Notes: generated by a model from the letters alone, not told the origin. Positions 12,812 through 22,758 are shown, counted from the first letter of the stretch. The stretch: 27,353 nucleotides of DNA from an uncultured Clostridia bacterium (GCA_947629295.1 CANRDH010000004.1:1-27353); one strand, 5' to 3'. Program-made: numbers and translations.

Positions 12812-15800
12812 TCAAAAAAGCGTAAGCTGACTGCTTTCGGGCAAATCTCCGAATGCACCTATTTCCCTTAGCATATCAATTACCGATTTTGAAACCTTTG
12901 AACGCTCACGGAAATCCTCAACGGATATAAATTCACCGTCATTCCTTGCATTTGCAAGGGCATAAGCTGCGGACTCTCCCACACCGGACAGAGCAACAAA
13001 GGGAAGTCTTATCTTATCCCCCTCGACAACAAATTTCTTTGCCTCTGATTTATATATATCGACAGGCAGTACTTCAATACCCCTTGCAAGCATTTCGTTT
13101 ACGATTTGCAGCATAGCGTATGTACCCTCGTCCTTAGCAGTGGTTTTTATCTCCCTGTCCTGTATCATTTTGTTAAGCTCCTGCATTTTACTTCTTACTG
13201 CATCTCGTCCCCTGCACACAAGTGCAGCGTCAAAGTCGTCATTCTTTACCGTAAAATAAGCAGCATAATATTCCTTCGGTCTGTGTACCTTATACCAGCC
13301 GAGCCTGAGCGTTGCTATCATATATGCCGCGGCATGAGCCTTCGGGAACATATATTTTATCTTCATACATGAATCAATATACCACTGCGGGACATCATGC
13401 TCCTTCATTGCCCTTATATGCTCCTCTGTCAGAAGCTTTGCAGCGTTACCCTTTCGCACTATCTCCATTATCTTGAATGCCATATCGGGTTCAAGTCCCT
13501 TATGCATAAGATATACCATAATATTATCTCTTGTTCCGATAACCTCTGAGATCGTACATATTTTATTTTTTATAAGCTCCGAAGCATTTCCTATCCATAC
13601 ATCTGTTCCGTGAGACAGACCTGATATCTGAAGCAAATCGGAAAAGGTCTTTGGTTGTGTTTCACAAAGCATACCGCGCACAAACTTCGTACCCATCTCA
13701 GGAAGTGCAAACGTCCCTGTTTCCGAGTCTATATCCTCCGGTGTTACCCCGAGCGCCTTTGTTGAAGTGAAGAGTGACATTACATCAGGGTCGCTCATTG
13801 AAACGTCCATAACGCTGATTCCTGTATATTCCTCAAGATAATGATAGGTCGTCGGAACATCATGTCCGAGTTCATCAAGCTTGCATACCGTATCATGAAT
13901 TGAATGGAAATCAAAATGCGTCGTTATTATATCGGTTTTCTGGTCATTTGCCGGTCTTTGTATCGGACAAAACTCATATATATCGTTCATTCTCGGAACT
14001 ACGACCATTCCCGCAGGGTGCTGACCGGTTGTTCTTCTTACACCCGTACAACCCATTGCAAGTCGAAGCTCTTCGGATTTATTTATTGTAATCCCTGTTT
14101 TTTCAGCATAGCTTCTGACAAAGCCAATTGCCGTTTTATCGGCTATGGTGCCTATCGTACCCGCCTTGAAGACATTTTCCTTTCCGAAAAGCTCCTCTGT
14201 ATATCTGTGGGAACGAGTCTGATATTCTCCCGCAAAGTTAAGGTCAATATCGGGGGTCTTATCTCCCTTGAAGCCAAGGAAGGTTTCAAACGGTATATCG
14301 TGTCCGTCACGCAGATAATCCGCTCCGCAGTTGGGACATTTTTTCGGCGGGAGGTCAAAGCCCGAGCCGACGCTTCCGTCATCAAAAAATTCACTGTTCT
14401 GACATTTCGGACATACATAATGAGGACAAAGCGGATTTACCTCAGAAATGCCCGACATGGTAGCCACAAAGGATGAGCCTACCGAGCCACGGGAGCCGAC
14501 AAGATAACCGTTTTCATTTGAATTTGCAACAAGCTTCTGCGCCGTCATATACAAAACCGAGAATCCGTTCTTAATAATGGAATTAAGCTCCTTATCAATT
14601 CTCGCCTTAACGATTTCCGGAAGCGGATCTCCGTATATACTTTTTGCCTTTTCCCAAGTTATGCGTGTAAGGTCCTCCTCCGCACCGGGTATAAACGGTG
14701 GGAAATTACCCTTCGGAACGGCACGCAGTTTTTCAACCATATCCGCAATTTTATTGGTATTTTCAACCACAACCTCATAAGCCTTTTCCTTGCCGAGATA
14801 TTCAAACTCTCTAAGCATTTCCGCTGTATTTCTGAAATAAAGGGGCGCCTGTTCGGAGGCGTCGGAAAAGCCCTGAGAGGTCATGAGAACCTTTCTGTAT
14901 ACACTCTGGTGGGGATCCATAAAATGCACATCACAGGTAGCAACAACAGGTATACCAAGCTCCTCGCCGAGACTTACAACAATCTTATTAAATTCTTGCA
15001 ATTCTTCAACAGAATTAACTGTACCGTTTCTGAGCATATACATATTATTGCCAATCGGCTGTATTTCAAGATAATCATAAAAGGAAGCTATTTTTTTCAG
15101 TTCTTCCCTGTCCTTACCCTCAACTATAGCCCTGAAAAGCTCTCCTGCTTCGCAGGCGCTTCCCACGATAAGTCCGCTCCTGTATTTAACAAGCTCCGAA
15201 CGCGGTATAAGAGGCTTTTTATAGAAATAATCTATATGTGCTTTTGAAATAAGCTTATAAAGATTTTTAAGTCCGAGCTGATTCTTAGCCAATATAATCT
15301 GATGAAAGGATTTATAGGATTTGTAATCAGGTCCGGGTATTGCGGAATTTATCTGAGAAACAGTCTTTACACCGTATTCCTCCGAAAGTCTTTTGAGCAT
15401 AACCTGAAAGATTCTTGCAAGCATATTTGCATCATCATATGCCCTATGATGATTGAAATCTCCAAGCTTGAGAAATTTTGCTATGCTGTCGAGCTTATGC
15501 TTACTAAGCTGAGGGAATATTCCTCTTGAAACGGCAAGCGTATCAATATGCGTCAGAGTATACGGAAGATCGTTCCTCTCAGCGGCAATTTTTATAAACG
15601 AGGTATCAAAGCTTGCATTATGGGCAACTACAACGGCATTTTCACCGCAGTAATCAAGAAATGCCCTGACTGCCTCCTCCTCAGAGGGTGCGTCTGCTAC
15701 CATCTCGTCCGTAATACCGGTAAGCTCCGTTATCTTTGTAGGAATATGTCTTTCGGGATTGACGAATGTAGAAAACTTATCCTTGATTTCTCCATTGACA

Positions 15801-17215
15801 AGCTTGAATGCACCTATTTCTGTAATTCTATCCCTGGCCGCACTCAGACCCGTGGTTTCTATATCGAAAACAATAAACTCCCCGTCAATCGGTATATCGG
15901 AATCCCCCGATACCGCCGAGGATGAACCGTCATTTATAAAATATGCCTCAACTCCGTATATTACCTTGAAATCTCCGCCCTTTTTATTTATCGCGTCGCA
16001 GGCATTCATAGCGTCGGGATATGCCTGTGCAACACCGTGGTCGGTTATCGCTATAGCCGACATACCCCAGTCATTTGCCCTTCTGACAAGATCCCCCGCG
16101 CTCGTCATACCGTCCATTGCCGACATATTGGTATGCAGGTGCAGTTCCACTCTTTTCTTTTCCGCTTTATCCACGACCTTCGGAACGGCAACTATACTTA
16201 TCGCTCTTGCCATGACACAGATATCTTTTTTATAATCATCATACTTAGCTTCTCCGCGAACAAGTATGTTCATACCCTTTTTCAGTTCTGTGACTGGTCT
16301 GCATCTGTCTATATTATCTATGAGCTTTACAAGCACGGACCCTCTGTAATCCGTAATTGTCAGCGTTATTATCTTTGTATTTGAGTCCCTTCTTGAATCA
16401 ACAACCTCAGCAGCAAAAATTTCACCCCATACTATAACCTTCCCCGAATTTTCCGTAAGTCTGTTAAGCGGAGTAACATCACCGTGTATCGGCGAGCCGT
16501 ATATCGGATTTGCACTCTCCGGTGCATAAATCGGTGTCATATTGCTTTCATCACGTAATTCTATCTCCGGCAAAATCGTCGGCGAAAGATTGACCTGCTT
16601 TTTGTCAAACGACGCCTTCCTTTCATTGGCAGTATTCATCATGGATTCGTAATTTTCCATTTGTTCTGTCAGTTTCTCACGGATAAGCCTTTCCTCCGTT
16701 ATTTTTTGTTTTTCTATGTATTGCTTGCTTTCGCCGTCAACAGCCAAGATCCCTGAGAATTCCACATTCACTGAAATACCGAATTCATCCCTGATGATCT
16801 CTGACAGATTTATGTCAAATTTCTGCATGACGAGAATATCCTTTCCCCCATGCTTTAAATCAACGGTAAGCTTGCTGCCATCAAGCCTTACCGTTGAATC
16901 ATTCAGTGTACCGTTAAGCGAGGCATTTCTCCTCTTAAGCTCAAGAACAAGCTCAGGATAATAATCTGCATCAAATAATTCGCTGTCATAATGCGGTGAA
17001 AATGTACAGGCGGATAATTCAAGAATACTGCGCTTTATCATATCCTCAACCGCAAATATATCCCTGCGCTCCACAAGACCGGAACATTCCGCCTCAATCA
17101 GCATTGTCCTTTTTTTCTCATCTATCTGAACATTACGTATCTCACTGTCATTTATAATCTTCTTTATTTTTGAAATATCTATGTACTTTTTGAAAAAATC
17201 TGCAAATCTGTTCAA
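12812..17215 (-). CDS. polC: DNA polymerase III alpha subunit, PolC type
   Basis: This very large protein (1467 residues from the preferred start) is the Gram-positive replicase with built-in proofreading. In order it has an N-terminal region, an OB-fold (about 260-340), a split PHP domain beginning near ELHLHTN (about 357), a DnaQ-like 3'-5' exonuclease with FDIETTG (Asp451, Glu453), the rest of PHP, a four-cysteine zinc motif (two CPxC pairs upstream of the palm), and the polymerase palm with PDIDLNF (Asp989, Asp991). An ATG at 17251 is in frame but its GAGG is only 1 nt away. The TTG at 17215 has AGAGGAG at 5 nt and is preferred; if the ATG is used the protein has 1479 residues. It follows ispG by 66 nt. 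Confidence 0.97.
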   Translation of the reverse strand: MNRFADFFKKYIDISKIKKIINDSEIRNVQIDEKKRTMLIEAECSGLVERRDIFAVEDMIKRSILELSACTFSPHYDSELFDADYYPELVLELKRRNASLNGTLNDSTVRLDGSKLTVDLKHGGKDILVMQKFDINLSEIIRDEFGISVNVEFSGILAVDGESKQYIEKQKITEERLIREKLTEQMENYESMMNTANERKASFDKKQVNLSPTILPEIELRDESNMTPIYAPESANPIYGSPIHGDVTPLNRLTENSGKVIVWGEIFAAEVVDSRRDSNTKIITLTITDYRGSVLVKLIDNIDRCRPVTELKKGMNILVRGEAKYDDYKKDICVMARAISIVAVPKVVDKAEKKRVELHLHTNMSAMDGMTSAGDLVRRANDWGMSAIAITDHGVAQAYPDAMNACDAINKKGGDFKVIYGVEAYFINDGSSSAVSGDSDIPIDGEFIVFDIETTGLSAARDRITEIGAFKLVNGEIKDKFSTFVNPERHIPTKITELTGITDEMVADAPSEEEAVRAFLDYCGENAVVVAHNASFDTSFIKIAAERNDLPYTLTHIDTLAVSRGIFPQLSKHKLDSIAKFLKLGDFNHHRAYDDANMLARIFQVMLKRLSEEYGVKTVSQINSAIPGPDYKSYKSFHQIILAKNQLGLKNLYKLISKAHIDYFYKKPLIPRSELVKYRSGLIVGSACEAGELFRAIVEGKDREELKKIASFYDYLEIQPIGNNMYMLRNGTVNSVEELQEFNKIVVSLGEELGIPVVATCDVHFMDPHQSVYRKVLMTSQGFSDASEQAPLYFRNTAEMLREFEYLGKEKAYEVVVENTNKIADMVEKLRAVPKGNFPPFIPGAEEDLTRITWEKAKSIYGDPLPEIVKARIDKELNSIIKNGFSVLYMTAQKLVANSNENGYLVGSRGSVGSSFVATMSGISEVNPLCPHYVCPKCQNSEFFDDGSVGSGFDLPPKKCPNCGADYLRDGHDIPFETFLGFKGDKTPDIDLNFAGEYQTRSHRYTEELFGKENVFKAGTIGTIADKTAIGFVRSYAEKTGITINKSEELRLAMGCTGVRRTTGQHPAGMVVVPRMNDIYEFCPIQRPANDQKTDIITTHFDFHSIHDTVCKLDELGHDVPTTYHYLEEYTGISVMDVSMSDPDVMSLFTSTKALGVTPEDIDSETGTFALPEMGTKFVRGMLCETQPKTFSDLLQISGLSHGTDVWIGNASELIKNKICTISEVIGTRDNIMVYLMHKGLEPDMAFKIMEIVRKGNAAKLLTEEHIRAMKEHDVPQWYIDSCMKIKYMFPKAHAAAYMIATLRLGWYKVHRPKEYYAAYFTVKNDDFDAALVCRGRDAVRSKMQELNKMIQDREIKTTAKDEGTYAMLQIVNEMLARGIEVLPVDIYKSEAKKFVVEGDKIRLPFVALSGVGESAAYALANARNDGEFISVEDFRERSKVSKSVIDMLREIGAFGDLPESSQLTLF

Positions 17216-17281
17216 AATATCTCCTCTTTTATCATAATCAAAACCAATCATACCTCATTGAGATACGACTCGCTGAGGATA

Positions 17282-18331
17282 TCACATCATATCTATTTCC
17301 TTCATAAGCTCCGAAAGAAGCTCGTTTTCGGGAACCTTTCTTATAATTACTCCCTTTTTGAATATAAGCCCTTCATTCGTTCCGCCGGCTATTCCTATAT
17401 CAGCCTCTCTTGCCTCTCCCGGACCGTTTACCGCACAGCCCATTATCGCTACGGTTATATTTTTTCCGCAGTCCTTCAAAAGCTCCTCAGCCTGCTTCGC
17501 AATTCCTATGAGGTCTATTTTTGTTCTTCCGCAGGTCGGACATGATATAAAACGTACTCCGTCCTTTTTAAGTCCGAGAGATTTAAGAATATCTCTTGCG
17601 GCATATACCTCCTTTACAGGATCGTCAGTCAAAGATACCCTTATGGTATCCCCTATGCCGTCAAGCAGAAGAGAGCCTATACCTATTGAGGATTTTATTA
17701 TCCCCATACGCTCCGTCCCCGCCTCAGTAACACCAAGGTGGAGAGGATAGCCGCACCTTTCGGCGGCAAGCCTGTATGCCTGCGTCATAAATTCCACATC
17801 GGAGGATTTCATGGAAAGAACTATATCATAAAAATCAAATTTTTCAAGCAGTGAAGCATGATAAAGAGCGCTGTCGCATAATGCCTGCGGAGTGGGTCTG
17901 CCGTACTTTGCAAGAATATGCTTTTCAAGCGAACCGGAATTTACTCCTATCCTTATCGGAATATTCCTTTTCCTACATTCGTCCGCAACCTGCTTTACCC
18001 GTGAATCATCACCTATATTTCCGGGGTTTATCCTTATTTTATCTATTCCCGCAGCAGCAGACTCAAGTGCGAGTCTGTAATCAAAATGAATATCGGCGAC
18101 AAGCGGTACTTTTATCTTATCCTTTATCGCCGGAATAAGCCTTACCGCGTCCATATCAGGAACGGCAATACGTATTATGTCACACCCTGCCTTTTCAAGC
18201 TCCGCAGCCTGCCTTACGCTTCCCTCTATATCGGATGCCGGTATATTGAGCATAGACTGCACTGTGATATCGGAATTTCCTCCAATATATATATTTCCGA
18301 GCTTTATCTGTCTTGTTTCTCGTCTCCTCAT
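17282..18331 (-). CDS. ispG: 4-hydroxy-3-methylbut-2-en-1-yl diphosphate synthase IspG (GcpE)
   Basis: The 349-residue protein matches IspG along its length. It starts with the (R)xTRQIKLGN block, has a TIM-barrel part with ADIHFDYRLAL and RINPGNIG, and ends with the [4Fe-4S] domain: Cys264 and Cys267 in CPTCGR, Cys299 in GCAVNGPGE, and Glu306 as the fourth ligand seen in the family. It performs the penultimate MEP-pathway step, reducing ME-cPP to HMBPP with electrons from ferredoxin or flavodoxin. It begins 16 nt after rseP in the same transcript as dxr, the first committed MEP enzyme, and uppS, a user of the product. The Shine-Dalgarno site (GGAG, about 10 nt upstream) is rather distant. 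Confidence 0.97.
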   Translation of the reverse strand: MRRRETRQIKLGNIYIGGNSDITVQSMLNIPASDIEGSVRQAAELEKAGCDIIRIAVPDMDAVRLIPAIKDKIKVPLVADIHFDYRLALESAAAGIDKIRINPGNIGDDSRVKQVADECRKRNIPIRIGVNSGSLEKHILAKYGRPTPQALCDSALYHASLLEKFDFYDIVLSMKSSDVEFMTQAYRLAAERCGYPLHLGVTEAGTERMGIIKSSIGIGSLLLDGIGDTIRVSLTDDPVKEVYAARDILKSLGLKKDGVRFISCPTCGRTKIDLIGIAKQAEELLKDCGKNITVAIMGCAVNGPGEAREADIGIAGGTNEGLIFKKGVIIRKVPENELLSELMKEIDMM

Positions 18332-18347
18332 GGTCTTTCAACTCCAT

Positions 18348-19406
18348 CTAAAAAATAAGCTGGATTACATCCTTAATCGAAATTATTATCATAAATGCAA
18401 ACAATATAAGCATACCGACAGCATGAACATAGCCCTCATGCTCAGGCTTTATCGGCTTTCTGCGTATTGCCTCGATAATAAGAAATACAAGCCTTCCTCC
18501 GTCAAGAGCGGGGATAGGAAGAAGATTCACAACCCCAAGGTTTACGGTTATTATCATCATAATATAAATCAAATTACTCAAAGCGTCCCAGAAGCTTGTC
18601 TCCAAACCGCTTGCCGCTGCCTGTGATATAGCAGAGGTCATTCCTACGGGACCTGAAACCTCGTTGAAACCGAATCGTCCGGTAACAAGCCCGGCAAGGC
18701 TTGCCCATACCATTCTCACAGTCGATACCGTGGACAAAAATGTCTGCGACATAAGCGTACCGAAATTATTTTCTATTGCCGCTACCTTGAAATCAAGCTG
18801 CAATATCTCCTTTCCGTCACTCTCCACAGTCGGAAGCTGTACATCCGTAAGATTAACGGTTTCTCCGTTTCTGAGCACGGTCATACTCAGCTTATTTGAT
18901 TTAGCTGTTGCAAAAGCAAAGCTCATATCCATAGAGGTCATTATGTCGTACCCGTTTATTTTTTTTATCTCATCTCCAACCATAAGCTGATCGCTCGATG
19001 TGGCATTATCCGCAAATACCGCAACCGTTGAGGATGCAAAATACTGATTCGGCGCAAGCGTTATAAGCATCAGTATAAGTCCGAGTATTATATTCATAAC
19101 AGCGCCTGCAACTACAATGATCATTCTCTGCCAGACCTTCTTATTGATAAATGCACGCTTGTCGTCGCTTTCGCTGTCCTCACCCTCCATTGAGCAAAAA
19201 CCGCCTATCGGGAAAAGGCGGAGCGAGTATAATGTTTCACCCTTTTTAAACTTAATTATTTTAGGACCCATTCCGAGGGCAAATTCATTTACCTTTACCC
19301 CGCAAAGCTTTGCGGTAATAAAATGTCCTCCCTCATGTATGAATATAATAAGCTCAAAAAGCAATATTCCTATAATTATCAACAATGCTATATCCGTAGC
19401 GATCAT
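18348..19406 (-). CDS. rseP: RseP/RasP-type site-2 intramembrane zinc metalloprotease
   Basis: The protein (352 residues from the ATG at 19406) is an M50 family site-2 protease. The zinc-binding HEGGH (residues 24-28) lies in the first membrane helix. A PDZ domain occupies about residues 105-190, and the third zinc-ligand motif NLLPIPALDGGR lies near residue 300 in a late helix. In this family the enzyme cuts membrane-embedded anti-sigma factors, signal peptide remnants and other proteins. The start is not certain: GGAG touches the ATG directly, while a TTG at 19412 lies two codons earlier; translation is probably coupled to dxr, whose stop codon is only 9 nt upstream. The order dxr-rseP is typical for Firmicutes. 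Confidence 0.96.
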   Translation of the reverse strand: MIATDIALLIIIGILLFELIIFIHEGGHFITAKLCGVKVNEFALGMGPKIIKFKKGETLYSLRLFPIGGFCSMEGEDSESDDKRAFINKKVWQRMIIVVAGAVMNIILGLILMLITLAPNQYFASSTVAVFADNATSSDQLMVGDEIKKINGYDIMTSMDMSFAFATAKSNKLSMTVLRNGETVNLTDVQLPTVESDGKEILQLDFKVAAIENNFGTLMSQTFLSTVSTVRMVWASLAGLVTGRFGFNEVSGPVGMTSAISQAAASGLETSFWDALSNLIYIMMIITVNLGVVNLLPIPALDGGRLVFLIIEAIRRKPIKPEHEGYVHAVGMLILFAFMIIISIKDVIQLIF

Positions 19407-19415
19407 CTCCAAAAA

Positions 19416-20561
19416 TTAATATTTATTCTTTACCCTTATGCGTGTTTCTTTATCCGTCTGCAAAATATCATCAAGAGTTATATTACCGCTTTTACCGCCG
19501 AATGAAGCTACCGCTTCTGTGACAATATCCGCTATATCAAGGAATTTTATTTTTTCCCTGAGGAACATATCAACAGCGACCTCGTTCGCCGCATTTGCCA
19601 CCGTAGGATAAAGTCCTCCTTTTCTAAGTGCCTGACGGCAAACCGCAAGACAGGCAAAGGTATTATAATCGGGCTTATAAAAGCTCATTTCCGCAATATC
19701 CGCAAAATCAGGTTCCGCCGCAGGTGACGGGAGTCTTTCGGGATATGTAAGAGCGTACTGTATCGGTATCCTCATATCGGGAACTCCGAGCTGAGCAATC
19801 ACAGCGTTATCCTTCAGAAGTATCATGGAATGTATTATGCTTTCTCTATGTATCACTACATCGATATCCTTATCGTCACAGTCAAACAGCCATGACGCCT
19901 CTATTACCTCAAGCCCCTTGTTCATCATAGTTGCGGAGTCAACGGTTATCTTTGCACCCATGCTCCAGTTTGGATGGCTTAGTGCCTGCTTTACCGAAAC
20001 ATTGCGCAGCTCTTCTCTTGTCTTTCCGAAAAACGAACCGCCTGAAGCCGTAAGTATTATTCTTTTGAGTGAATTTTCAGGGCAGCCCTGCAGGCATTGA
20101 AAAATAGCAGAATGCTCGCTGTCAACGGGGTATAGCTTTACTCCGCTTTCCCGAACCGCCTTCATTACAATACTTCCGCCTGCAACAAGAGTTTCTTTAT
20201 TGGCAAGGGCAATATTCTTTCCTGCCTTTATTGCTTCAAGGGTCGGCACAAGACCGGCTACGCCGACTATGGCATTAACGACCGTATCGCAGCTTTCCTC
20301 TGTCGCTGCCATTTTTATTCCTTCTTCTCCGCAGAAAACCTCTGTATCAGTATCCTTAAGGGCAATTTTAAGCTGAGCCGCAGCACCGAGGTCAAGAACG
20401 GCAACCATTTTCGGGTGAAATTCTCTTGCCTGACGTTCAAGAAGTTCAATATTACTGTTTGCCGTCAGAGCGGTAACCTTAAGATCATGCATACGGGCAA
20501 CATCAAGGGTCTGTGTTCCGATCGAACCGGTGGAGCCCAGTACGGATATTTTAGAAGCCAC
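19416..20561 (-). CDS. dxr: 1-deoxy-D-xylulose 5-phosphate reductoisomerase
   Basis: The protein (381 residues from GTG 20561) matches Dxr. It has the NADPH-binding SVLGSTGSIG near the N-terminus, the substrate and metal region VDSEHSAIFQCLQG, and the conserved MNKGLEVIEASWLF block, which holds metal-ligand glutamates. It converts DXP to MEP, the committed step of the MEP isoprenoid pathway. Two GTG codons are possible. The one at 20570 overlaps the Shine-Dalgarno site AAGGAG, so 20561, with GGAG 8 nt upstream, is the better choice. It lies 13 nt after cdsA and 9 nt before rseP, in one transcript with ispG and uppS of the same pathway. Confidence 0.97.
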   Translation of the reverse strand: MASKISVLGSTGSIGTQTLDVARMHDLKVTALTANSNIELLERQAREFHPKMVAVLDLGAAAQLKIALKDTDTEVFCGEEGIKMAATEESCDTVVNAIVGVAGLVPTLEAIKAGKNIALANKETLVAGGSIVMKAVRESGVKLYPVDSEHSAIFQCLQGCPENSLKRIILTASGGSFFGKTREELRNVSVKQALSHPNWSMGAKITVDSATMMNKGLEVIEASWLFDCDDKDIDVVIHRESIIHSMILLKDNAVIAQLGVPDMRIPIQYALTYPERLPSPAAEPDFADIAEMSFYKPDYNTFACLAVCRQALRKGGLYPTVANAANEVAVDMFLREKIKFLDIADIVTEAVASFGGKSGNITLDDILQTDKETRIRVKNKY

Positions 20562-20574
20562 AACAATCACTCCT

Positions 20575-21399
20575 TTACTTTATAACCACAGGAAGATACA
20601 TGGTGATAATATACATAAACGGTACAAAACATATTACACTGTCGAAGCGGTCAAGAATACCTCCATGACCCGGAATTACATCCCCGTAATCCTTGACGAA
20701 ATACGAGCGTTTTATTACAGAAAAACTCAAATCTCCCAGTATAGACAAAATCGAGCCTACCACACCTATTATTATAAGAACGGTATAATTGATATTCAGA
20801 GCGTTTGAATAAAACAGTATATTGAATAAAAATCCCATTATTACACATGACAATGTGCAAAACAGTATCCCTCCGATTGCTCCCTCAACCGTTTTTTTCG
20901 GACTGATTTTCGGACAAAGCTTATGTTTTCCCAAAAATACTCCCGTAAAATATGCTCCGACATCGGCGAGCCACGGAATTGCTATCGACATTATAAAGTA
21001 CATCGTGGAATATTCAGAATGCATATTGGTCATAAGAACTATAAGCGACATGGAAATTGTAATTATAAGCGTCATACTGTAAGTATATGCAAAATCCTTA
21101 AAGGTTATTTTTTCATGGAAAAATATAAGCATTGCAAGCATCAGAGTTGTGTATGCATACGAAACTATTACCGCAATACCGTAGGTCAGCGTTATCGGCA
21201 ATATGAATGCATAGGCTATGCTGAGTATACTTATCTGAAATATACCCAAAGTTTTGACAGCCTTGCAAAACTCAAACACCGACGCTGCACAAATAACCGC
21301 AACGAATAAATCTATAAATAATGTCAACTTAAGGCTCAGAAGAGCAACAGATGCCATAAATATAATAAGCATACCTGCCGACATTACACGCTTTAGCAT
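20575..21399 (-). CDS. cdsA: Phosphatidate cytidylyltransferase
   Basis: The 274-residue protein is an integral membrane enzyme with about eight hydrophobic helices. The C-terminal part carries the CDP-diacylglycerol synthase signature, spread over SVIKRSYFVKDYGDVIPGHG and the following GGILDRFDS, with the Lys-Arg and Asp residues expected for CTP and metal binding. KISPKKTVEGAIGG upstream is also a family hallmark. It makes CDP-diacylglycerol for phospholipid synthesis. Its ATG directly follows the uppS stop codon, and the uppS end supplies GGGGGTG as ribosome binding site, so the two are translationally coupled. Confidence 0.97.
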   Translation of the reverse strand: MLKRVMSAGMLIIFMASVALLSLKLTLFIDLFVAVICAASVFEFCKAVKTLGIFQISILSIAYAFILPITLTYGIAVIVSYAYTTLMLAMLIFFHEKITFKDFAYTYSMTLIITISMSLIVLMTNMHSEYSTMYFIMSIAIPWLADVGAYFTGVFLGKHKLCPKISPKKTVEGAIGGILFCTLSCVIMGFLFNILFYSNALNINYTVLIIIGVVGSILSILGDLSFSVIKRSYFVKDYGDVIPGHGGILDRFDSVICFVPFMYIITMYLPVVIK

Positions 21400-22119
21400 T
21401 TATACACCCCCGAACCGCCTGTTTCTTTTGTTAAATTCTTCTATTGCCTTGTCAAAATCCTCATTATGGAAATCAGGCCAGAGTGTTTCAGTGGAATAAA
21501 ACTCGGAATAAGCCGACTGATACAGTAAAAAATTACTGAGGCGAAACTCACCGCCTGTACGTATTATCAAATCAGGGTCAGCCAGACCGCCCGTATACAG
21601 CCGTGATGAAATATCCTCCTCGGTTATGCTGTCGGGGTCAAGACCGTTGTCCCTGACCTCTCGGCAAAGCTGCTTTACAGCCATAAGTATTTCTGCTCTT
21701 GAGCCGTAATTCATTGCAATATTGAGGAGCATACCCTTTCTGTTGCGGGAAACCTCCTCATTTTCGTTTATAAGCTCGATCAGTTTTTGGTCAAAAGCTG
21801 AGCGGTCGCCTATAAACACTACCTTTATATCGTCATCACGGAAATCCGTAAGTGAGTCAATAAGATATTGCTTAAATAACTTCATAAGCGCACCGACCTC
21901 ATCGGCGGAGCGTTTCCAGTTTTCTGTTGAAAAGGCGTAAAGGGTAAGTATTTTCACTCCTCTTTTGCTTATATATCTTGTTATCTTGCGGAAATTCTGA
22001 GCCCCGAACTTATGTCCGACGCTTCGCGGAAGCGCTCTTTTCTGAGCCCATCTTCCGTTTCCGTCCATAATTATTCCAACGTGTTCGGGAATACACAGAT
22101 TCGTATTATTATCTGACAT
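21400..22119 (-). CDS. uppS: Isoprenyl transferase (undecaprenyl diphosphate synthase)
   Basis: The 239-residue protein matches cis-prenyltransferases of the UppS type. Key motifs are IIMDGNGRWA with catalytic Asp19, FSTENWKRS, and the C-terminal RTGGEFRLSNFLLYQSAY block with the conserved Arg and Ser residues for IPP binding, then YSTETLWPDF. The enzyme adds IPP units to farnesyl diphosphate to give the C55 carrier of cell-wall synthesis. GAGGTGAT precedes the ATG by 3-5 nt. It is 63 nt downstream of frr, with a GC-rich hairpin between them. Confidence 0.97.
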   Translation of the reverse strand: MSDNNTNLCIPEHVGIIMDGNGRWAQKRALPRSVGHKFGAQNFRKITRYISKRGVKILTLYAFSTENWKRSADEVGALMKLFKQYLIDSLTDFRDDDIKVVFIGDRSAFDQKLIELINENEEVSRNRKGMLLNIAMNYGSRAEILMAVKQLCREVRDNGLDPDSITEEDISSRLYTGGLADPDLIIRTGGEFRLSNFLLYQSAYSEFYSTETLWPDFHNEDFDKAIEEFNKRNRRFGGV

Positions 22120-22162
22120 TTTATCACCTCAATGCACCAACAGAGCGGTGCCAAAAACATTA

Positions 22163-22182
22163 CAGCGGCGGTGCCGCCGCTG
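22163..22182 (-). terminator. GC-rich hairpin between frr and uppS (possible attenuator)
   Basis: On the minus strand CAGCGGCGG pairs with CCGCCGCTG, a perfect 9-bp stem with a minimal loop, starting at the base after the frr stop codon. TAATGTTTTTGG follows. The T run starts 5 nt after the stem, so termination would be partial, or the hairpin could shield the 3' end of the mRNA. Confidence 0.5.
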
Positions 22183-22737
22183 CTATATTTCCATGATTTG
22201 CTTTTGTTTTTTCTCGGTTGCGGTGTCGATTGACTTTATGTGGTTGTCAGTTATATCCTGTATTTTCTTTTCACCGTGCTTCTGGTCGTCTTCGGTTATT
22301 TCACCGCTCTTTTTCATAGCTTTGAGCTTGTCCATTGCCTCTCGCCTTATTGCTCTTACAGCCACCTTGGCGTCCTCACCCATTTTAGCTATTTCTTTGA
22401 CGATCTCTCTACGCCTGTCCTCAGACAGCGGCGGAAATATCATACGAATAACCTTTCCGTCATTCTGGGGATTGATTCCGACATCGGAGGTCTGTATTGC
22501 TTTCTCAATCGTTCTGAGCAGTGACGCGTCCCACGGCTGAATCGTAAGGGTTCTCGCCTCTGTCACCGAAACGGCAGCAACCTGATTAACAGGTGTGGGC
22601 GTTCCGTAATAATCTATCTTTACCTTATCAAGAACTGAGGGGTTAGCCCTGCCCGCACGTACCTCTGAAAACTGCGTTTCAAGATGTTTTACGGATTTTC
22701 CCATTTTTTCATCTGCATTTTTAATTACTGTTTTCAT
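22183..22737 (-). CDS. frr: Ribosome recycling factor
   Basis: The 184-residue protein has the usual RRF length and sequence: EKMGKSVKHLETQFSEVRAG at the start, RANPSVLDKVKIDYYGTPTP, a TIQPWDASLLRTIEKAI hinge region, and a long helical C-terminal part ending in a basic tail. It works with EF-G to split the post-termination ribosome. GGAGG lies about 9 nt before the ATG. It starts 21 nt after pyrH and is clearly co-transcribed with it. Confidence 0.98.
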   Translation of the reverse strand: MKTVIKNADEKMGKSVKHLETQFSEVRAGRANPSVLDKVKIDYYGTPTPVNQVAAVSVTEARTLTIQPWDASLLRTIEKAIQTSDVGINPQNDGKVIRMIFPPLSEDRRREIVKEIAKMGEDAKVAVRAIRREAMDKLKAMKKSGEITEDDQKHGEKKIQDITDNHIKSIDTATEKKQKQIMEI

Positions 22738-22758
22738 TTAAGCAAACCTCCAATATAT

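Noticed and set aside
15548..15925. Long plus-strand open frames antisense to polC (this and several others between 12.8 and 17.2 kb)
   Set aside because: They lie wholly opposite a well-supported gene, lack ribosome binding sites and give low-complexity Cys/Tyr/Arg-rich products.
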